A DNA stretch of 64,000 nt from Sphingomonas_Q fennica_A (GTDB lineage Bacteria; Pseudomonadota; Alphaproteobacteria; Sphingomonadales; Sphingomonadaceae), in NCBI GenBank assembly GCA_036946415.1, contig JAQIJD010000012.1:1-64000 (forward strand), written 5' to 3'. A model generated the notes under the pieces. That model saw nothing but the letters and a program-made list of their open reading frames with translations. It ran no database searches and had not been told where the DNA came from. The position numbers and the translations under genes are program-made. This document shows, one piece after another, positions 43,970 to 53,563 of the stretch (position 1 is its first letter; the number at the start of each line of letters is the position of its first letter).

Positions 43970-45264
43970 GCGTCTTCGATCGCGGCAGCGACGACGGCTT
44001 CGCGCGCGGCGCGCGGGCGATCGTGGCGCTGCCCGATCGGGCGGCGGGCAACCAGCGCACCACCGACGCGCGGCTGGAGGAGGCCGCCGGCCTCGCCGCC
44101 GCGATCGGGGTTGACGTGGTCGAGCGGATGGCCTTCCGCCTGCGCGAGCCGAAGCCAGCCACCCTGTTCGGCGCCGGGCAGGTGGAGCAGATCGCCGATG
44201 CCGCGCGCATCGCCGAGGCCGAACTGATCGTGGTCGATGCCGGGCTGACGCCGGTGCAGCAGAAGAACCTCGAGACCGCCTGCGACGCCAAGGTGATCGA
44301 CCGCACCGGGCTGATCCTGGAGATCTTCGGCGAGCGCGCCGCCACCGCCGAGGGGCGGTTGCAGGTCGAACTCGCCCATCTCGACTATCAGGCCGGCCGG
44401 CTGGTCCGGTCCTGGACCCACCTCGAGCGGCAGCGCGGCGGCTTCGGCTTCCTGGGCGGCCCCGGCGAGACCCAGATCGAGGCCGACCGCCGCCTGATCC
44501 GCGACCGGATGGCCAAGCTGCGGCGCGAGCTGGAGCAGGTCCGCAAGACGCGCGGCCTCCACCGCGCCCGCCGCCAGCGCGCGCCGTGGCCGGTGGTGGC
44601 GCTGGTCGGCTATACCAATGCCGGCAAGTCGACCTTGTTCAACCGGCTGACCGGGGCGGGGGTGATGGCGGAGAATCTGCTGTTCGCCACGCTCGATCCG
44701 ACGATGCGGCAGATCAGCCTGCCGGGCATCGACAAGGCGATCCTCTCCGATACGGTGGGCTTCGTCTCCGACCTGCCGACGCAACTCGTCGCCGCCTTCC
44801 GCGCCACGCTGGAGGAGGTGACGGCGGCCGACCTCATCATCCACGTCCGCGACATATCGCACCCCGATACCGAGGCGCAGCGCGCCGACGTGCTGGCGGT
44901 GCTGGCCGAGATCGGCGTGGGCGAGGACGGGCAGAGCGCGCCGATCATCGAGGCGTGGAACAAGCTCGACGCGCTCGACCTCGACGCGCACGACCGGGTG
45001 ATGGCCGAGGCGCTGCGCGGCGACGAGGTGATCGCGCTGTCCGCGCTGACCGGCGAGGGGGTCGAGAACCTCCGCCGCACCGTCTCCGACCGACTCGCCG
45101 CCGGCCACCGCCGCCACCGCGTCGCCATCGCCGCGGGCGACGGGGCGAGCCTCGCCTGGCTGCACCAGCATGGCGAGGTGCTGGCGCAGGAGGCCGAAGG
45201 CGAAAGCGTGACGGTGGACGTGCGCATCGCCGAGGAGGATTGGCAGCGCTTTCTGGCACGGTAG
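43966..45264 (+). CDS. hflX: GTPase HflX
   Basis: A 432-residue ribosome-associated GTPase that splits or rescues stalled ribosomes. The N-terminal HflX domain includes FGAGQVEQIAD and DRTGLILEIFGERAAT, and the Gly-rich linker GGFGFLGGPGETQIE is characteristic. The G domain has G1 GYTNAGKSTLFN, G3 DTVGFVSDLP and G4 NKLD. It begins at TTG 43966, overlapping the hfq stop, so its translation is probably coupled to hfq. The gene ends next to a cluster of palindromes. Confidence 0.95.
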   Translation: MSVFDRGSDDGFARGARAIVALPDRAAGNQRTTDARLEEAAGLAAAIGVDVVERMAFRLREPKPATLFGAGQVEQIADAARIAEAELIVVDAGLTPVQQKNLETACDAKVIDRTGLILEIFGERAATAEGRLQVELAHLDYQAGRLVRSWTHLERQRGGFGFLGGPGETQIEADRRLIRDRMAKLRRELEQVRKTRGLHRARRQRAPWPVVALVGYTNAGKSTLFNRLTGAGVMAENLLFATLDPTMRQISLPGIDKAILSDTVGFVSDLPTQLVAAFRATLEEVTAADLIIHVRDISHPDTEAQRADVLAVLAEIGVGEDGQSAPIIEAWNKLDALDLDAHDRVMAEALRGDEVIALSALTGEGVENLRRTVSDRLAAGHRRHRVAIAAGDGASLAWLHQHGEVLAQEAEGESVTVDVRIAEEDWQRFLAR

Positions 45265-45302
45265 CGGGGTTGGCGGATTCGGCGCGATGGGCTTTTTGCA
45301 AG

Positions 45303-45462
45303 ATGAGCCTCTCCCCTCCCCTTCAGGGGAGGGGCCGGGGGTGGGGCCTGTCCTCCTCGAGACGCTGGTCAGTGCCGACCGGCCCCACCCCAACCCCTCC
45401 CCTGAAGGGGAGGGGCTTTGCGTAGCCGGAATCTATAGCCCCTCCCCTTCGGGGAGGGGAGG
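45303..45462. repeat. GC-rich intergenic palindrome cluster (family copy 4)
   Basis: A left arm with CCCTCCCCTTCAGGGGAGGGG and GGGGGTGGGGCC (45309-45348) is the reverse complement of the right arm at 45381-45416. A third hairpin, CCCCTCCCC around CTTCG, follows at about 45439-45462. It fills the 201-base gap between convergent hflX and the agmatine deiminase gene and may terminate both. Confidence 0.85.
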
Positions 45463-45465
45463 ATG

Positions 45466-46437
45466 TTACGCCGGCACCTGCTGCGAGATGCAGTGGAGGC
45501 TGCCGCCACCCGTCAGCAGATGGTCCGCACGCAGGCCCACGGCGGTGCGGCCGGGGAACAGCGCGCCGATCGCCGCGACCGCCGCATCGTCGTTCGCAGC
45601 GCCATAGACCGGCACCACCACCGCGGCATTGCCGATGTAGAAGTTCATGTAAGAGGCCGGCACGACCTTCCCGTCGCGCTCGACGCGGCCGGGGGAGGGG
45701 AGGGGGACGACCTCCAGTCCGAAGGCTTCGGCCCGAGCCGTGGCGTCGGTATAGACGGCCGCGTTGGGATCGTCCTCGTCCGCCGCCACCGGGATCGCCA
45801 GCCGCCCCTCGCCGACGAAGCGGGCGAGATTGTCGACATGGCCGTCGGTATGATCCTCGGCGAGGCCGTCGCCCAGCCAGAGGATGCGGGAGAGGCCGAG
45901 ATCGGCGGCGAGCCGCGCCTCGATATCGGCGCGGGTCAGATCGGGATTGCGGTTCGGGTTGAGCAGGCATTGTTCGGTGGTGACGGCGAGGCCGGTGCCG
46001 TCGCCGTCGATCGCGCCGCCTTCCAGCACCCAATCGGCCTGCGCCGCGGCGAGGCCGGCGCGCGCGGCGAGGCGCGGGGCGAGCGTATCGTCCCCCGCCA
46101 GCGCATATTTATTGCCCCACCAGTTGAAGCGGAACAGCGCGACGCGGTCCGCCGGCAGCACGATCGGGCCGGTATCGCGCAGCCAGATGTCGCCGAACGG
46201 TTCGACGATCGCCTCCGCCGCCGGCCCCGCCATCGCCGCCGCCACCGCACGCGATGCCTCGTCGGCGCAGACCAGCACCACCCGTTCGCCCGCGCCACCG
46301 GCGTGGACCGCCTCGGCGAAGGCGATCACTTCGGCACGGGCGGGGGCCAGATCCTCCTCCCACAATTCGGCATGGCTCGGGAAGCCGATCCACACGGCGG
46401 CATGCGGCGCCCATTCGGGCAGCGGGGGGCGGGTCAT
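45466..46437 (-). CDS. aguA: Agmatine deiminase
   Basis: A 323-residue enzyme of the peptidyl-arginine deiminase superfamily that converts agmatine to N-carbamoylputrescine and ammonia. Family motifs are HAAVWIGFPSHAELW, FGDIWLRDTGPI, VLEGGAIDGDG, the catalytic EDHTDGHVDN, and the nucleophile Cys in GGGSLHCISQQ at the C-terminus. No N-carbamoylputrescine amidase is nearby. ATG 46437 matches the usual N-terminus; longer upstream frames overlap the next gene's terminator. Confidence 0.92.
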   Translation of the reverse strand: MTRPPLPEWAPHAAVWIGFPSHAELWEEDLAPARAEVIAFAEAVHAGGAGERVVLVCADEASRAVAAAMAGPAAEAIVEPFGDIWLRDTGPIVLPADRVALFRFNWWGNKYALAGDDTLAPRLAARAGLAAAQADWVLEGGAIDGDGTGLAVTTEQCLLNPNRNPDLTRADIEARLAADLGLSRILWLGDGLAEDHTDGHVDNLARFVGEGRLAIPVAADEDDPNAAVYTDATARAEAFGLEVVPLPSPGRVERDGKVVPASYMNFYIGNAAVVVPVYGAANDDAAVAAIGALFPGRTAVGLRADHLLTGGGSLHCISQQVPA

Positions 46438-46460
46438 CGTGGAGGCTCCGGGAAAAGGGA

Positions 46461-46494
46461 ATGGCCGCCCCCCTCGCAAAAGGGGGGCGGCCAT
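46461..46494 (-). terminator. Terminator after the PhoX-type gene
   Basis: ATGGCCGCCCCCC (46461-46473) and GGGGGGCGGCCAT (46482-46494) form a perfect 13-bp stem around an 8-base loop. On the minus strand the stem is followed by TCCCTTTTCC, a weak T run, consistent with termination of the PhoX gene before agmatine deiminase. Confidence 0.8.
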
Positions 46495-46517
46495 GCAAGC
46501 GGACGAGCCGGGCGGGA

Positions 46518-49067
46518 TCAGAGGCCGACGACGCCGCCGTCGTTGCGGGTGATGACGATCGTGGCGGAGCGCGGCCGGGTGCCCGCCGGCGCCGTGCCCA
46601 TCTGGTTGGCCGGCCAGGCGCTGGTGGGGGCGGCGACGCTGCCGTCTTCGCCCGGATGCTGGATGTTGACGAACAGCGAGCGGCCGTCCGGCGTCGAATC
46701 GATGCCGGTGATCTCGCACTGCACCGGGCCGACCAGGAAGCGGCGCAGGCTGGTGCCCGGCTGGCGGCCGACGCGCGCGGTCTGCGTGCCCGTCGTCACC
46801 GTGCCGTTGGTGGCGGTGATGCGGTTGGTGATGGTGCGCGTGCCGCCGTCGCCGACGCTGCCGGGCATCGCCGCCAGCATCATGCAGTTGGTGATGTCGG
46901 TATAGGCGCCGTCGTCGGTCTGGATCCACAGCAGCGGGTTGACCTGGCCCGAGGGGTTGGTGCTGCGGCCGAACCACAGGCCGTCCGGGCTGGAGAAGTC
47001 GTTGGTGGCGTCCAGCCCCGACAGGTTGATGTTCGTGGGATCGAGATCGGCACCGGCGCCGAAGGCATAGACGTCCCACGTGAAGCCCGTCGCTTCGGTG
47101 GTGTCACCCGTTTCGCGCAGGCGGATGATGTGGCCGTTGGCGTTGCCGCTGGTGCGCGAGGTGGCGGTGCCGGGATCGTTGTTGATGAGATCGCCCTGCG
47201 GCGCCTTGAAATCGGTATAGGCGCGCGGGTTGGCGGCATCGGTGTTGGCGACGGTGCGCGAGCTGTTGTTGGTCAGCGTGCAATACATTTCGCCCGTCAC
47301 CGGGTTGATCGCGGTCCATTCGGGCCGGTCCATCCGCGTCGCACCGACGATGTCGGCGGCGAGGCGGCAGTGGGTCAGCACGTCGGCCTGATCGGCGAAG
47401 GCGTAGACGCTGTTGCCGGCGGTCAGTCCGTTCTGGCCGAACACCAGCGGCAGCCACACGCCCGATCCGTCCGCGTTGAAGCGGGCGACGTAGAGCGTGC
47501 CGGTGTCGAGATATTTGTCGCCCGTCGCCAGCCGGTCGGCGGGCACCGCATCGGCCGCCGCCCAGGGCGTGGCGGAGACGAATTTGTAGACATATTCGTT
47601 CTGCGCGTCGTCCCCCATATACCAGGCGGGGCGGACGCCGGCGATCGTGCGGCCGGGCCACGCGCCCTCGTGGTTCATCCGGCCGAGCGCGGTGCGCTTG
47701 CGGGGCACGGAGCCGGGATCGTAAGGATCGATCTCAACCACCCAGCCATATTGGTTGGGCTCGTTGCGGAAATCTCCGGTGCCGTTGGCGGGGGCGGTGG
47801 CGACCGTGGTGGCGTTGAACTTGGCGATGTCGGTATTGCCCGAGGCCGTCGCCGCCGCCGTCGCCCAATTATAATTGCCGGCGCGCAGCGTATCGGCGGT
47901 GCCGAGGCCGTAGCGCGCGAAGGCGACCTGCGCGCGGGTGCCGAGGGCAGCGGCGCGGCGCGTGGCATCCCCCGCCTCGCGGCGGAAATAGCCGGCCCAA
48001 TTCTCCTCGCAGGTGGCATAGGTGCCCCACGGCATCAGGCCGTTGGCGCAATTGTTGATCGTGCCGCGGCCGGCGGTGCCGGTGGGCGAGTAAGCCGTGA
48101 ACAGCAGCGGGTTGCCGCGCACCGGCCCGTTGAAGACGGTGGGGGTGAAGGGCGTGACGCGGCGGTTGAGCGCGGAATTCTGGACATAGCTCCAGCCGCC
48201 GTTGGCGGCGCGCGTCACCTCGACCACGCTGACGCCGTGCGCCTCGATCTCCTTGACCACCTCGGCGGTCGGGCGGACGCCGTTCGCGATGGTCGGGCCG
48301 GCGGGGTGGAGATAGGTGACGGTGATATTCTCGTGGTTCATCACCAGCAGGCCGCGGCTGCTGTTGTTGCGATCGGGCGTGCTGCCGGTGGCGGCGAGGC
48401 CGAAATAGGACATGCCGTCATGATGATCGCCGGCGCGCGCCGAAAAGCCGGTGTCTGTGCCGTTGTTGGCATAGGCTGGGGTCGCGGCGTTCAGCGGATC
48501 GCCGAGGCGATAGAGGACGCCGACGCTGTAGCCGGCGGGCACGGCGACCGTGTCGGCTAGGCTGCGCGGCACGGCGGTGAAGCCGAGGGCGGCGGGCTGC
48601 ACCGTCACCGTCGTGTCGGCGGTCGTCTGCTTGGCGGCATCGTCCTGCACCGTCAGGCGGAAGGTGAGCGGGGTGGCGGTGGCGACGGCGGGGGCGATGA
48701 AGCTGGGCGTCAGCGTCGCGGCATTGTCGAGCGTGACGACGGGTCCGGCGGTCTGCGTCCAGACGCGGCTGGTGACGGTGCCGTCGTCGCTGGCGGTGCC
48801 GGTGAGCGTGACGAGCGCGCCGCCGCGGACCGAGGCGGAGGAGGCGGTGGCGGTGGCGGTCGGCGGGCCGCTGTCGATGCGCGGACGATCGTCGTCGCCG
48901 CAGGCGCTGACGAGCGAGCCGGCGAAGAACACACTGGCCGCGCCCACGCCGCCCGACAGGAAGCTGCGGCGCGAGAAGCGCTCGACGACGATGTCGGCCA
49001 GATGCGGGTTGGCGGAGCGATTGGTATCGACGTCGCCGTCGTCGTAGCCGATGATCTGGTCGGTCAT
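46518..49067 (-). CDS. PhoX-family alkaline phosphatase with an N-terminal Ig/PKD-like domain
   Basis: An 849-residue secreted protein. It carries a Tat-type motif (SRRSFLSGGVGAAS) about 30 residues from the start, followed by a lipobox-like SLVSAC. Residues 65-165 look like a PKD/Ig-like domain (GTASDDGTVTSRVWTQTAGP). The rest matches the PhoX/DUF839 family: GDHHDGMSYF, VMNHEN, GTYATCEENWAGYF, NHEGAW, and SSPDGLWFG. PhoX enzymes are calcium- and iron-dependent phosphomonoesterases induced by phosphate starvation, though a Pho box was not identified. The insert makes it longer than typical family members (I recall 600-700). Confidence 0.85.
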   Translation of the reverse strand: MTDQIIGYDDGDVDTNRSANPHLADIVVERFSRRSFLSGGVGAASVFFAGSLVSACGDDDRPRIDSGPPTATATASSASVRGGALVTLTGTASDDGTVTSRVWTQTAGPVVTLDNAATLTPSFIAPAVATATPLTFRLTVQDDAAKQTTADTTVTVQPAALGFTAVPRSLADTVAVPAGYSVGVLYRLGDPLNAATPAYANNGTDTGFSARAGDHHDGMSYFGLAATGSTPDRNNSSRGLLVMNHENITVTYLHPAGPTIANGVRPTAEVVKEIEAHGVSVVEVTRAANGGWSYVQNSALNRRVTPFTPTVFNGPVRGNPLLFTAYSPTGTAGRGTINNCANGLMPWGTYATCEENWAGYFRREAGDATRRAAALGTRAQVAFARYGLGTADTLRAGNYNWATAAATASGNTDIAKFNATTVATAPANGTGDFRNEPNQYGWVVEIDPYDPGSVPRKRTALGRMNHEGAWPGRTIAGVRPAWYMGDDAQNEYVYKFVSATPWAAADAVPADRLATGDKYLDTGTLYVARFNADGSGVWLPLVFGQNGLTAGNSVYAFADQADVLTHCRLAADIVGATRMDRPEWTAINPVTGEMYCTLTNNSSRTVANTDAANPRAYTDFKAPQGDLINNDPGTATSRTSGNANGHIIRLRETGDTTEATGFTWDVYAFGAGADLDPTNINLSGLDATNDFSSPDGLWFGRSTNPSGQVNPLLWIQTDDGAYTDITNCMMLAAMPGSVGDGGTRTITNRITATNGTVTTGTQTARVGRQPGTSLRRFLVGPVQCEITGIDSTPDGRSLFVNIQHPGEDGSVAAPTSAWPANQMGTAPAGTRPRSATIVITRNDGGVVGL

Positions 49068-49188
49068 GTCTGTCCCCCCGGAGGATGATGTCTCCGCCGG
49101 GCTACACGCTATCGTGGGACGGTTCGGTTGTGATCGCGTGCGATCGCAATGACATGGGGGTTACGGTTCGATGACCGCGGCCGGAACG

Positions 49189-49220
49189 AAAAAGGGCGGC
49201 TCCCCATAGGGGAACCGCCC
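49189..49220 (-). terminator. Rho-independent terminator of rpsD
   Basis: GGGCGGCTCCCC (49194-49205) and GGGGAACCGCCC (49209-49220) pair with one G-T/mismatch around a 3-4 base loop. Read on the minus strand, the stem ends in a TTTTT run (complement of 49189-49193), just after the rpsD stop at 49245. Confidence 0.9.
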
Positions 49221-49244
49221 GCTTTCGCTATCGGGTAAGGCCGA

Positions 49245-49859
49245 TCAGCGCGAATAGAATTCGACGACCAGGTTCGGCTCCATCTTCACCGGATAGGGCA
49301 CCTCGTCCAGCGTCGGCACGCGCACGAACGTCACCTTGGTGGCGCCGTCGGCAGCGACATATTCGGGGATGTCGCGCTCGCTGAGGCCCTGCGCCTCCAT
49401 CACCAGCGCCATTTCCTGCGCCTTCTTGCCGAGCGTGATCTCGTCGCCCGGCTCGACCCGGCGCGAGGCAATGTTGCACTTCACGCCGTTTACATAGACG
49501 TGGCCGTGGCTGACGAGCTGGCGCGCGGCGAAGATCGTCGGCGTGAACTTGGCGCGATAGACCACCATGTCGAGACGACGCTCGAGCAGGCCGATCAGGT
49601 TCTGGCTGGCGTCGCCCTTCATCCGCGTCGCGTCCGTATAGGCGCGCTTGAACTGCTTCTCGGTGACGTCGCCGTAATAGCCCTTCAGCTTCTGCTTGGC
49701 CTTCAGCTGGAGGCCATAGTCGGAAACCTTGCCCTTGCGGCGCTGGCCGTGCTGGCCGGGGCCATATTCGCGCTTGTTGACCGGGGACTTGGGGCGGCCC
49801 CAGATATTCTCGCCCATGCGGCGATCGAGCTTATACTTGGCGCTGGTGCGCTTCGACAT
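49245..49859 (-). CDS. rpsD: 30S ribosomal protein S4
   Basis: A 204-residue primary rRNA-binding protein of the 30S subunit that also helps control translational fidelity. N-terminal SKRTSAKYKLDRRMGENIWGRP and the S4 RNA-binding domain (ERRLDMVVYRAKFTPTIFAARQLVSHGHVYVNG) are plain. The zinc-binding Cys residues of some S4 proteins are absent (the C-minus form). It stands alone, as in many alphaproteobacteria, with a clear terminator. Confidence 0.98.
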   Translation of the reverse strand: MSKRTSAKYKLDRRMGENIWGRPKSPVNKREYGPGQHGQRRKGKVSDYGLQLKAKQKLKGYYGDVTEKQFKRAYTDATRMKGDASQNLIGLLERRLDMVVYRAKFTPTIFAARQLVSHGHVYVNGVKCNIASRRVEPGDEITLGKKAQEMALVMEAQGLSERDIPEYVAADGATKVTFVRVPTLDEVPYPVKMEPNLVVEFYSR

Positions 49860-50006
49860 GGATGTCGTCCTTCAATTGCGTGGACGCCGCCCGCGGGCCG
49901 GACGGCGTGGTTCCCGGGCCCGCGCTACCCGCCCGAGAGGACGAGGCAGGGCCGCCGCTTCACCGGGGTGCGGGGCCAATTGCGAAGCGGCGCGCCTAGC
50001 CCGATG

Positions 50007-51095
50007 TCACGTCTCTGTCAAATCGCGGCGCCCGCGCGACGGGCGGGGCCGCTCGATCGTGGAGAGCATGCCCCGCAGCGTCCGCACCTCCTGCGCCGAC
50101 CAGCGCGGCTTCGTCAGGATCGATCGCATCGCTCGTTTGGTGGTCGGCACGCGATCGGGCGGGAAGAAATAACCGGCCTCGGCCAGCATCGCATCGAAAT
50201 GGGCGACGAGGCCGTCGAGGTCCGCCTGCGGGGCGGGGGGATCGGCCTCGACCAGCGGCGGCTGCGCCAGCGCTTCCCCCTTGGACCATTCGTAGGCGAC
50301 GAGGATCACCGCCTGCGCCAGGTTGAGCGAGCCGAATTCCGGGTTGATCGGCACCGTCAGGATCGTTCGGGCGAGCGCCACGTCGTCCGTTTCCAGCCCG
50401 GTCCGCTCGGGGCCGAACAGGATGGCGGAGCGGCCCGGCTCGGCATGGATCGATTGCGCCGCCGCCTCGGGCGTCACCACCGGCTTGACGAGGCCGCGCT
50501 TGCGGACTGTGGTGGCGTAGACGTGCGCGCAATCGGCGGTGGCGGCGGCGACGCTGTCGTAGACCTGTGCGCCTTCCAGCACGATGTCCGCACCCGAGGC
50601 GGCGGGGCCGGCGGCCGGATTGGGCCAGCCGTCACGCGGGGCGACGAGGCGCAGGTCTGTCAGGCCGAAATTCAGCATCGCGCGCGCGGCCTTGCCGATA
50701 TTCTGCGCGAGTTGCGGACGGACGAGGACGATTATGGGGGGTGGGGTGGTCATCGCTTGCCCCCTATCACTCCGTTCGTCCTGAGTAGATGCTGAGCTTG
50801 TCGAAGCATCGTATCGAAGGGCGGGTTTGCGCGCGGCGTGGCTGATCGCCTCCCAGTCTCCTGCGATCAGCGCTTCCTTCTTGGCGCGGGACCAGCCCTT
50901 GATCTGGCGTTCGGCGGCGAGTGCCTCCTCGCGCGACGGGAACGTCTCGGACCAGACGAGGGCTACCGGCCGTCGGTCCTGCGTATATCCCGGTATCGTG
51001 CCGGCCTGATGCTGCGCGACGCGGCCTGCCAGATCGTCGGTATGGCCGACATAGTAGCTGCCGTCGGCGCAGCGTAGCAGATAGGTCGCGAACAT
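50007..51095 (-). CDS. trmJ: GIY-YIG domain protein in frame with tRNA methyltransferase TrmJ
   Basis: One open frame of 362 residues joins two domains. Residues 1-90 are a small GIY-YIG endonuclease-like domain (YLLRCADGSYYVG, GRVAQHQAG, EALAAERQIKGW). Residues 115-362 are TrmJ (SpoU family), which methylates ribose at tRNA position 32: VRPQLAQNIGKAARAMLNFG, RSAILFGPERTGLE, and NPEFGSLNLAQAVILVAYE. The linker (DASTSSASTQDERSD) is translated from a palindromic repeat at 50772-50820. An ATG at 50753 (MTTPPPII) is the normal TrmJ start, so both separate and fused products are possible. No stop codon divides them. Confidence 0.85.
   Translation of the reverse strand: MFATYLLRCADGSYYVGHTDDLAGRVAQHQAGTIPGYTQDRRPVALVWSETFPSREEALAAERQIKGWSRAKKEALIAGDWEAISHAARKPALRYDASTSSASTQDERSDRGQAMTTPPPIIVLVRPQLAQNIGKAARAMLNFGLTDLRLVAPRDGWPNPAAGPAASGADIVLEGAQVYDSVAAATADCAHVYATTVRKRGLVKPVVTPEAAAQSIHAEPGRSAILFGPERTGLETDDVALARTILTVPINPEFGSLNLAQAVILVAYEWSKGEALAQPPLVEADPPAPQADLDGLVAHFDAMLAEAGYFFPPDRVPTTKRAMRSILTKPRWSAQEVRTLRGMLSTIERPRPSRGRRDLTET
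50772..50820 (-). repeat. 49-bp palindromic repeat, copy A
   Basis: Its reverse strand reads CCTTCGATACGATGCTTCGA and on. Within it GATGCT (50788-50793) pairs with AGCATC (50805-50810). It is translated as part of the linker between the GIY-YIG and TrmJ domains. Copy B at 51102-51150 is the same element in opposite orientation. Confidence 0.85.
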
Positions 51096-51101
51096 GGCCG
51101 T

Positions 51102-51150
51102 CCTTCGATACGGGGCTTCGACGGGGCTCAGCCCCTACTCTGGACGAACG
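51102..51150 (+). repeat. 49-bp palindromic repeat, copy B
   Basis: It begins CCTTCGATACGGGGCTTCGA. The stem bases GATGCT/AGCATC of copy A are replaced by GGGGCT/AGCCCC here, so pairing is kept. It encodes the last residues (VRPE) and stop of nrdR on the minus strand and lies just beyond the GIY-YIG start. Confidence 0.85.
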
Positions 51151-51626
51151 TTATTCCCTGCGGCGGGCGCCGGCGCCACATCCGCTACGCTCCCGGCGAA
51201 TTCCTCGAAATCCTTCGCCTCGCCGAAATCCTTGTAGACGCTGGCGAAGCGGATGTAGGCGACGCTGTCGATCGCCTTCAGCGCCTGCATCACCAGCTCT
51301 CCCACCTGCGCCGCCGCCACCTCATTCTCACCGCGCGTCTCCAGCTGGCGCTGGATGCCCGTCGCCAGCCGTTCGAGCTGCGTCCCCTCCACCGGACGCT
51401 TGCGGCAGGCGATGGCGAGCGAGCGTTCCAGCTTGCCGCGGTCGAACGGCTGGCGCTCGCCGCCGCGCTTCACCACCGTGAGCTCGCGCAACTGGACGCG
51501 CTCGAAGGTGGTGAAGCGGGCGGCGCACCCCTCGCACTGGCGGCGGCGGCGGATGGCGGCGCCGTCTTCGGAGGGGCGGCTGTCCTTTACCTGGCTGTCG
51601 TCATGGCCGCAGAAGGGGCAGCGCAT
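51135..51626 (-). CDS. nrdR: Transcriptional repressor NrdR
   Basis: A 163-residue ATP-cone repressor of ribonucleotide reductase genes. The zinc ribbon is MRCPFCGHDDSQVKDSR and CEGCAARFTTFERV (four Cys), and the ATP-cone begins VVKRGGERQPFDRGKLERS. ATG 51626 gives the standard start; longer upstream frames run into glyA. It lies 7 bases after glyA, so glyA-nrdR are cotranscribed, a common order. The last few residues and the stop come from a palindromic repeat. Confidence 0.95.
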   Translation of the reverse strand: MRCPFCGHDDSQVKDSRPSEDGAAIRRRRQCEGCAARFTTFERVQLRELTVVKRGGERQPFDRGKLERSLAIACRKRPVEGTQLERLATGIQRQLETRGENEVAAAQVGELVMQALKAIDSVAYIRFASVYKDFGEAKDFEEFAGSVADVAPAPAAGNNVRPE

Positions 51627-51633
51627 CCGTCCG

Positions 51634-52931
<1,298 letters not shown>

Positions 52932-52935
<4 letters not shown>

Positions 52936-53387
52936 GCGGAAAGCTCCTCGGGGCTGGCGGACAGTTTGTCGATGCGGCGCTGGTGGCGGCCGCCGGCGAA
53001 ATCGGTGGCGAGGAACGCGTCCAGACAGGCGATCGCCATGTCCGGGCCGATCAGCCGCGCGCCCATCGCCACTACGTTCGAATCGTTATGCTCGCGTGAA
53101 AGCCGCGCCGTCAGCGGATCGGAGACGAGCGCGCAACGGCAGCCCGCAACGCGGTTGACCGCGATCGAGATGCCGACGCCAGATCCGCACAGCGCCACGC
53201 CGACATCGGCCCGGCCCGCCGCCACTTCGCGCGCCAATGCGAAACCGTAATCGGGATAGTCTACCGAGGTGCTGCCGTCGCTGCCGAGATCGGTGACGGC
53301 GTGGCCCCGGCCACGCGCCCAATCCATCAGCACGCCCTTCAGCTGGGCGGCGGCATGATCATTGGCGAAGGCGATCGAGCGGGCCAT
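52932..53387 (-). CDS. rpiB: Ribose-5-phosphate isomerase B
   Basis: A 151-residue isomerase of the RpiB/LacAB family, interconverting ribose 5-phosphate and ribulose 5-phosphate. IAFANDHAAAQLKGVL, DYPDYGFALAREV, ALCGSGVGISIAVNR and REHNDSNVVAMGAR are conserved, including the catalytic Cys. ATG 53387 gives the normal start; an upstream extension would be low-complexity. It is the first gene of the glyA-nrdR unit and is divergent from the efflux operon, 176 bases away. Confidence 0.93.
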
Positions 53388-53563
53388 GGTGCGACGACGA
53401 GTCCTGCGATGAGTCGGATCGGGGCGCTTTAGGGGCTCGGCCGCGCGAACGCCACCGCCCGCCGCCGGAAACGGCCGGATCGTTCTATACCGGTCGTTAT
53501 GTTTTAGCTTGCTCAGCCCATCGGAACGTCTATTGAGCAGCCGCAGCAAAGGAAGCGAATTCG

